From positions 248,001 through 312,000 of the forward strand of contig CAVZUK010000002.1 of NCBI GenBank assembly GCA_963778465.1: a stretch of DNA of 64,000 nt, written 5' to 3'. Each line of letters opens with the position of its first letter. The stretch's first letter is position 1. Positions 60,195 through 64,000 of the stretch are shown in pieces. A program made the translations under genes and the position numbers. The stretch comes from CAVZBW01 sp963778465. GTDB taxonomy: Bacteria > Actinomycetota > Acidimicrobiia > Acidimicrobiales > RAAP-2. The notes beneath the pieces were generated by a model that saw nothing but the letters and a program-made list of their open reading frames with translations, made no database searches and was not told the origin of the DNA.

Positions 60195-60547
60195 TGTTCC
60201 CCGTCAAGATCGACCGCACGGAACCGGTCGCCCTGCACGACCAAGTCGCTGCGGAGATCCGGCGCGCAATAGCCGACGGTGAGGCGGGACCCGGCGATCG
60301 GTTGCCGCTGGCGAAGGACCTCGCAGCCGTGCTCGAGGTCAACAAGAACACCGTGCTACGGGCCCTGCACATCCTGCGGGAAGAGGGCCTTCTCGAGTTC
60401 CGGCGCGGGAGAGGTATCACGGTGACCGGAACCCCGGAGCGCAGCGCACTGATCGAGCGAATCCGCGAGCTCCTCGAGCTGGCCCGCCACGAGGGTTACC
60501 GCCCCAACGAGCTCGTCCAGCTGATCGAGCGCGTCTCGAGCTCGTAG
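60194..60547 (+). CDS. GntR-family regulator, YtrA-type
   Basis: A 117-residue regulator without a large ligand domain. VALHDQVAAEIRRAIADGEA, GDRLPLAKDLAAVLEVNKNT and VLRALHILREEGLLEFRRGR form the winged helix; the rest is a dimerising helix (SALIERIRELLELARHEGYR). Such short YtrA-like proteins usually control ABC transporter genes, though none is here. An in-frame ATG at 60182 exists but lies in the -10 box, so 60194 is preferred. The divergent gene is the propeller-like membrane protein, which it may regulate. Confidence 0.85.
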   Translation: MFPVKIDRTEPVALHDQVAAEIRRAIADGEAGPGDRLPLAKDLAAVLEVNKNTVLRALHILREEGLLEFRRGRGITVTGTPERSALIERIRELLELARHEGYRPNELVQLIERVSSS

Positions 60548-60689
60548 CAGGACGATAGGTCTCGGGCACTGCGGTCCGGCTGCGCGGCTGACCTACCGGA
60601 ACCCTTGGCGCAGCCCGTCGCAGCCCGTCGCAGCCCCGGTGCCGGGGTGTGGCGCGCCGCCTCCGCGGCGCGATCGGTCGACCGCTCGT

Positions 60690-61067
60690 TCACGGCGCCT
60701 CCTCCCTGACGCAGCCTGAGAGCCCTCGCTTCTCGCGTGCCTCCGCGTGCGCCGCCTCGGCCAGACGTTTGATCCTGCCGAGTCGGCGGTCCCATTGCGC
60801 GGCGAGGTCAGCCATCGCCCGGATGGCCTCGGCGAGTCGGTCGGCCTCCACCTGGTAGAGAACCTCGCGACCTTCCTTGCGCCGGCTGACCAGGCCGGCC
60901 CCCTCGAGCACCCCGAGATGCTTGGAGACCGCCTGGCGGGAGAACGGCACGTGGCCGGCCAACCAGCTGGCGCTGACCTCTCCGTTGCCGACGACGAGGT
61001 CGAGCACGCGGCGACGGGACGGCTCGGCGACGGCCGACCACAACTCGTCATCGGCCTGCACCGTCAT
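60690..61067 (-). CDS. ArsR-family regulator
   Basis: A 125-residue winged-helix regulator. DELWSAVAEPSRRRVLDLVV, SASWLAGHVPFSRQAVSKHL and GVLEGAGLVSRRKEGREVLY are the DNA-binding blocks. No metal-ligand motif. The ATG at 61067 overlaps the stop of the SRPBCC gene by one base (TGATG), so here the SRPBCC gene comes first, the reverse of the couple at 54465-55342. An upstream frame extension is not supported because it overlaps that gene. Confidence 0.9.
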   Translation of the reverse strand: MTVQADDELWSAVAEPSRRRVLDLVVGNGEVSASWLAGHVPFSRQAVSKHLGVLEGAGLVSRRKEGREVLYQVEADRLAEAIRAMADLAAQWDRRLGRIKRLAEAAHAEAREKRGLSGCVREEAP

Positions 61068-61510
61068 CACGGCCCTCGCTCCGCGAGCAGGTCGGCGAGC
61101 CGGTCCAGGAACTTCGCCCATCCGCCCCGGTGCTCGTCGGCGTACCGCTCCTTCTCGGCCTCGGGCACGCCGAGCAGCTCATGGCCGCTCTCGGACACCC
61201 GAAGCCGGGTCCGCTCGTCGCCAACTGCCGTCAACGTGAACTCGACGAGCATCGAGTTGCCGGCCACCGGCTCCTCGTCGCGAGGGTGGTTCCAACGGAA
61301 CGAGAACCGAGTCGGAGGATCGACCGTCTCCACGACGACCGGCCCGCCCTGGTCCCCGAAGCCGATGTAGCCGTGGGCACCCGGTTCCGCCACCAGCTCG
61401 ACGCGGTCGCCGAACCACTGGCTGATCTGGTCGGGCTCGGTGATGGTGCGCCACACCGCCTCTACAGGAGCCTCGACGACGATTTCCCGCTCGATCGCTA
61501 GGCCTGGCAT
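61067..61510 (-). CDS. SRPBCC (AHSA1-like) protein
   Basis: A 147-residue START-fold protein. LAIEREIVVEAPVEAVWRTI, TEPDQISQWFGDRVEL, PPTRFSFRWNHPRDEEPVAG and EHRGGWAKFLDRLADLL follow the AHSA1-like pattern. ATG at 61510 is chosen, with a GTG one codon earlier; GAAGGG lies upstream. It is translationally coupled to the downstream ArsR gene. Composition and order differ from the other SRPBCC gene at 54465, so they are not a recent duplicate. Confidence 0.88.
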   Translation of the reverse strand: MPGLAIEREIVVEAPVEAVWRTITEPDQISQWFGDRVELVAEPGAHGYIGFGDQGGPVVVETVDPPTRFSFRWNHPRDEEPVAGNSMLVEFTLTAVGDERTRLRVSESGHELLGVPEAEKERYADEHRGGWAKFLDRLADLLAERGP

Positions 61511-61595
61511 CACACGCCCTTCGGGTCACGCTTCTCGGAGAGCAACTCACCGTAGCAACCCACGGGGACACATGCAACCTATACTTGCAGGTGTC

Positions 61596-62165
61596 TCAGG
61601 TGGCGATCTCCGCGTCGGGGGTGTGGGTGTGTATCCGGGCACCGGACTGGTTGAAGATGCTGATGACCTCGGCGGGTCGTCCACCGGTGGCCGCCATGGC
61701 ATGCGGGGTCCGGGTGTCGAACTCAGCCGCCTCGCCGCGGGCCAGGGTGAGGTCCCGCTCCCCGAGCCGCAGCCGGAGCCGCCCATGGAGCACGTAGATC
61801 CACTCGTAGCCGTCGTGGGTTCGCAGGGTGGGCGTCTTGGCCCGGGGCGGGTAGGTGATCTTGAAGGTGTGGATGGGGGCGTGATCCGGGGAGAGGGCGA
61901 CGATGAGCAGGCCGTCGTGGCGAACCGGCGCTTGCCGGATGCGCGGGTCCGGCGTCTCGCCGGGGATCAGGTCGTCGATCCTGATCCCGAGCTGGCGGGT
62001 CAGCGGGACGAGCAGCTCCAAGGTGGCCTGGCGTTTGCCGCCCTCCAGCCGGGACAGGGTGCTGGACGAGATCCCCGTGCGGGCGGCGAGGTCATCGAGC
62101 GTGAACCCCCGATCGCGGCGGGCGGCGCGCAGCCGTGAGCCGACCTGGCCGAGCGCGCCGTCCAT
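61596..62165 (-). CDS. XRE-family regulator with C-terminal cupin
   Basis: A 189-residue protein. Helix-turn-helix: VGSRLRAARRDRGFTLDDLA, ARTGISSSTLSRLEGGKRQA. Cupin from about residue 90: HTFKITYPPRAKTPTLRTHD, GYEWIYVLHGRLRLRLGERD and AAEFDTRTPHAMAATGGRPA, with His residues of a metal or ligand site. The ligand is unknown. The ATG at 62165 follows AAGGAAAGGGG. It is divergent from the methyltransferase gene, 65 bases away, which it probably controls. Confidence 0.9.
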   Translation of the reverse strand: MDGALGQVGSRLRAARRDRGFTLDDLAARTGISSSTLSRLEGGKRQATLELLVPLTRQLGIRIDDLIPGETPDPRIRQAPVRHDGLLIVALSPDHAPIHTFKITYPPRAKTPTLRTHDGYEWIYVLHGRLRLRLGERDLTLARGEAAEFDTRTPHAMAATGGRPAEVISIFNQSGARIHTHTPDAEIAT

Positions 62166-62184
62166 ACCGGACCCCTTTCCTTCC

Positions 62185-62199
62185 TTGCCAATTCCGCAA
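62185..62199. promoter_or_regulatory. Short inverted repeat in XRE-cupin/methyltransferase promoter
   Basis: TTGC-CAATTCC-GCAA lies between the divergent starts; CTTGCCA also occurs twice (62184-62190 and about 62205-62211). Candidate operator for the XRE-cupin protein. Confidence 0.35.
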
Positions 62200-62230
62200 A
62201 CCATCTTGCCATTCAATCGGACGGAGGTCC

Positions 62231-62923
62231 ATGCTGGCCGGCGTGAGCAGAGAGGCGCGACACGACCCCCACCCGGCGAACTCGCCGACCGACGAACGGG
62301 ACCCGGCCGCCTTCTGGGAGACCCGATACGGCGAGAGCGAGCAGATCTGGTCCGGCAAGCCCAACGAGGCCCTCGCCGCCACGGTCGCTGCCCTCGAGCC
62401 GGGACGCTCGCTGGACCTCGGCTGTGGAGAAGGCGGCGACAGCGTCTGGCTCGCCGAGCGGGGCTGGGAGGTCGTCGCCGTCGACATCGCCGAGACGGCG
62501 ATCAGCCGTGCCAGGGACGAGGCGGCGACGCATCGCATTCCTGACGGACGGATCGCGTGGATCGTCCAGGACCTCGCGTGCTGGCAACCGACCGACACCT
62601 ACGACCTGGTGTCGGCGTGCTTCTTGCACTCCCCGCGCGAATTTCCCCGGAGGTCCGTCCTGCGACGTGCCGCTGCCGCCGTCGGGCTCGGGGGGCACCT
62701 GCTGCTCGTCGGTCACGCCGAGCCGCCGCCGTGGTCCCGTGGGGAGGACCACGGCCACGCACACCACCGCTTCCTCAGCCCAGTCGAGGAGATCGCCGAC
62801 TTGCAGCTGGAAGCCGACGCGTGGGAGACCGTCGTCAGCGATGTCCGACCTCGCCGGGCGCAGGGGCCCCACGGAGATCTCGCCACCCTCCGTGACACCG
62901 TGGTCCTCCTCCGTCGCCGCTGA
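62231..62923 (+). CDS. Class I SAM-dependent methyltransferase
   Basis: A 230-residue methyltransferase. Motif I is RSLDLGCGEGGDSVWLAERG (about residues 59-78), WEVVAVDIAETAISRARDEA gives the acidic SAM ribose ligand, and WIVQDLACWQP and YDLVSACFLHSP continue motifs II-III. AFWETRYGESEQIWSGKPNE before motif I is typical of the thiopurine/tellurite-resistance-like (TehB-type) group. GGAGG precedes the ATG at 62231. It converges with nothing nearby; the next gene follows on the same strand after 87 bases. Confidence 0.9.
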   Translation: MLAGVSREARHDPHPANSPTDERDPAAFWETRYGESEQIWSGKPNEALAATVAALEPGRSLDLGCGEGGDSVWLAERGWEVVAVDIAETAISRARDEAATHRIPDGRIAWIVQDLACWQPTDTYDLVSACFLHSPREFPRRSVLRRAAAAVGLGGHLLLVGHAEPPPWSRGEDHGHAHHRFLSPVEEIADLQLEADAWETVVSDVRPRRAQGPHGDLATLRDTVVLLRRR

Positions 62924-63010
62924 CCTCGGGGTCCGGGTCGCCGGCGGGCTCCGACCGTCGACGTCTAGCGTCGACGTCGTGGGAGCATCGGGCGCCGCGG
63001 CGAGCGACAG

Positions 63011-63574
63011 GTGATCGGCGACCGCTGGGGCGTCACGGCGGCCGAGGTCACGCGTCGATACCCGTGTGACGACCTCGTACCCGGGGCAGGGTTGCAGCTG
63101 TGGCGAGGGATCACGGTCCGGGCGGCGCCGCGGGATGTCTGGCCCTGGGTGGGGCAGATCCGCATCGCGCCGTACTCCTACGACTGGATCGACAACCTGG
63201 GCCGCCGGTCGCCTCACGAGCTTCGCGGCCTTCCCGACCCCCTTCCCGGCGAGCACTTCACCACGGCCTTCGGGGGGCGCCGGTTGGGTCGGATCGTCGC
63301 GGTGACTCCCGGGGAGCACCTGACGGGCCGGATCATGGGCGCGGTGATGTCGTATGTCCTCGTCGCGGAATCTCAGGACACCCGGCTCCTGCTCAAGGTT
63401 GTCGCCACGGGCGGTCGGGTCCGTGGACCGCTGCTGTCGGTGGGGGATCTGGTCATGGCCCGGCGTCAGCTGCTCAACCTCGGACGGCTCGCCGAGCAAA
63501 CCGCGGCGACTTCCTCGGTAGTGGCTGGCGCGAGCCTGGAGATGAGACCGCCAGACGGCGAGAGTGAGAGCTGA
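63011..63574 (+). CDS. SRPBCC-like protein
   Basis: A 187-residue protein resembling the SRPBCC polyketide-cyclase-like family. RAAPRDVWPWVGQIRIAPYS, YDWIDNLGRRSPHELRGLPD and GEHFTTAFGGRRLGRIVAVT are characteristic of this actinobacterial group, whose DWIDN motif follows the first strand. The end (MARRQLLNLGRLAEQTAATS) is helical. GTG start at 63011. Its stop overlaps the start of the VOC gene by one base (TGATG), so they are coupled. Confidence 0.75.
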   Translation: MIGDRWGVTAAEVTRRYPCDDLVPGAGLQLWRGITVRAAPRDVWPWVGQIRIAPYSYDWIDNLGRRSPHELRGLPDPLPGEHFTTAFGGRRLGRIVAVTPGEHLTGRIMGAVMSYVLVAESQDTRLLLKVVATGGRVRGPLLSVGDLVMARRQLLNLGRLAEQTAATSSVVAGASLEMRPPDGESES

Positions 63575-64000
63575 TGAAACGCAACCGGTCCATCCCCCCG
63601 TCCACCGTCATTCCGGTGCTCGTCTACCCCGACGTCCGCCAGGCAGTGGCGTGGTTGACCCAGGCGTTGGGGTTCGTGGAACGGACCCGCATCGGCGAGG
63701 ATCATCGGGCGCAGCTGAGCATCGGCCGTGACGGCGCCATGATCGTGGCCGACGTCAGCGGGGAGCGGCAACCCCCGCAGATCGGCGTCGTGACCCACGA
63801 GCTGAAGGTTCGGGTCGACGACGTCGGGGCGCACTTCGAGCGAGCTCGCGCCCATGGAGCACGAGTCGTGGAGCCGCCGACCGATCGCGAGTACGGCGAG
63901 CGGGAGTGCACCGTCGAGGACCTCGCCGGCCACCGCTGGCAGTTCACCGAGACCGTGCGGGACGTGGCTCCGGAGGAGTACGGGTGCGAGACCGTGGCAC
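63574..64000 (+). CDS. VOC-family protein, cut by right edge
   Basis: About 142 residues are visible and no stop occurs before the edge. STVIPVLVYPDVRQAVAWLT, QALGFVERTRIG, IGVVTHELKVRVDDVGAHFE and CTVEDLAGHRWQFTETV give the glyoxalase-like pattern of the YraH/PhnB-type group; the Glu of EDLAGHRWQFTE is at the usual metal position. The ATG at 63574 overlaps the previous gene's stop by one base. The substrate cannot be inferred. Confidence 0.8.
   Translation, partial: MKRNRSIPPSTVIPVLVYPDVRQAVAWLTQALGFVERTRIGEDHRAQLSIGRDGAMIVADVSGERQPPQIGVVTHELKVRVDDVGAHFERARAHGARVVEPPTDREYGERECTVEDLAGHRWQFTETVRDVAPEEYGCETVA

Overview
The window is GC-rich DNA with many GTG starts and purine-rich ribosome sites. 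Its gene families are typical of Actinobacteria: F420-type luciferase-like oxidoreductase, FadD3-like ligase, KshB-like reductase, heteromeric acyl-CoA dehydrogenases, an Rv2466c-like DsbA protein, many TetR regulators and ECF sigma factors. An uncultured or soil actinobacterium, perhaps an acidimicrobial lineage, fits best. No rRNA, tRNA, CRISPR array, phage or transposase was seen. All assignments rest on reading the sequence; no database search was run.

Region 1 (1-11.2 kb): an exported low-complexity protein cut by the left edge; a VOC/NTF2/cupin group with a divergent TetR gene and a clear palindromic operator; a DapB-like reductase; a branched-chain-type ABC binding protein; a carboxymuconolactone decarboxylase-like protein; and a FadD3-like ligase translationally coupled to a family III CoA-transferase. 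Region 2 (11.3-18.4 kb, plus strand) is a tight set: crotonase remnant, flavin-dependent monooxygenase, CoA-transferase, CitE-type lyase, Rieske oxygenase, small conserved protein and Baeyer-Villiger-type monooxygenase. Together these look like a catabolic route in which a cyclic substrate is hydroxylated, ring-opened, CoA-activated and cleaved. Region 3 (18.4-31.9 kb): a fused 2-oxoacid dehydrogenase E1, a second ligase, a cyclase, an amidohydrolase/VOC/SDR operon, a TauD-type dioxygenase, SDR, TetR, acyl-CoA dehydrogenase and a second Rieske oxygenase. Several divergent promoters here carry strong palindromes.

Region 4 (31.9-42.8 kb): an exported alpha/beta hydrolase, DinB-like and DsbA-like genes, and a five-gene minus-strand operon (NTF2-like, two-subunit acyl-CoA dehydrogenase, KshB-like reductase, class II aldolase) opposite a TetR gene. 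Region 5 (43-49.3 kb) holds two related SDRs, two related P450s, a TetR regulator and an amidohydrolase lacking the usual HxH metal motif.

Region 6 (49.3-64 kb) differs in character. It holds regulators and small stress-type genes: mazEF-like toxin-antitoxin, three ECF sigma factor genes within about 6 kb (one frameshifted), a ClpX-type zinc-finger protein, two ArsR/SRPBCC couples in opposite gene order, GntR and XRE-cupin regulators, a methyltransferase and a VOC protein cut by the right edge. Several decayed gene fragments (nuclease, acetyltransferase, DUF899 and others) lie among them, suggesting repeated local rearrangement.
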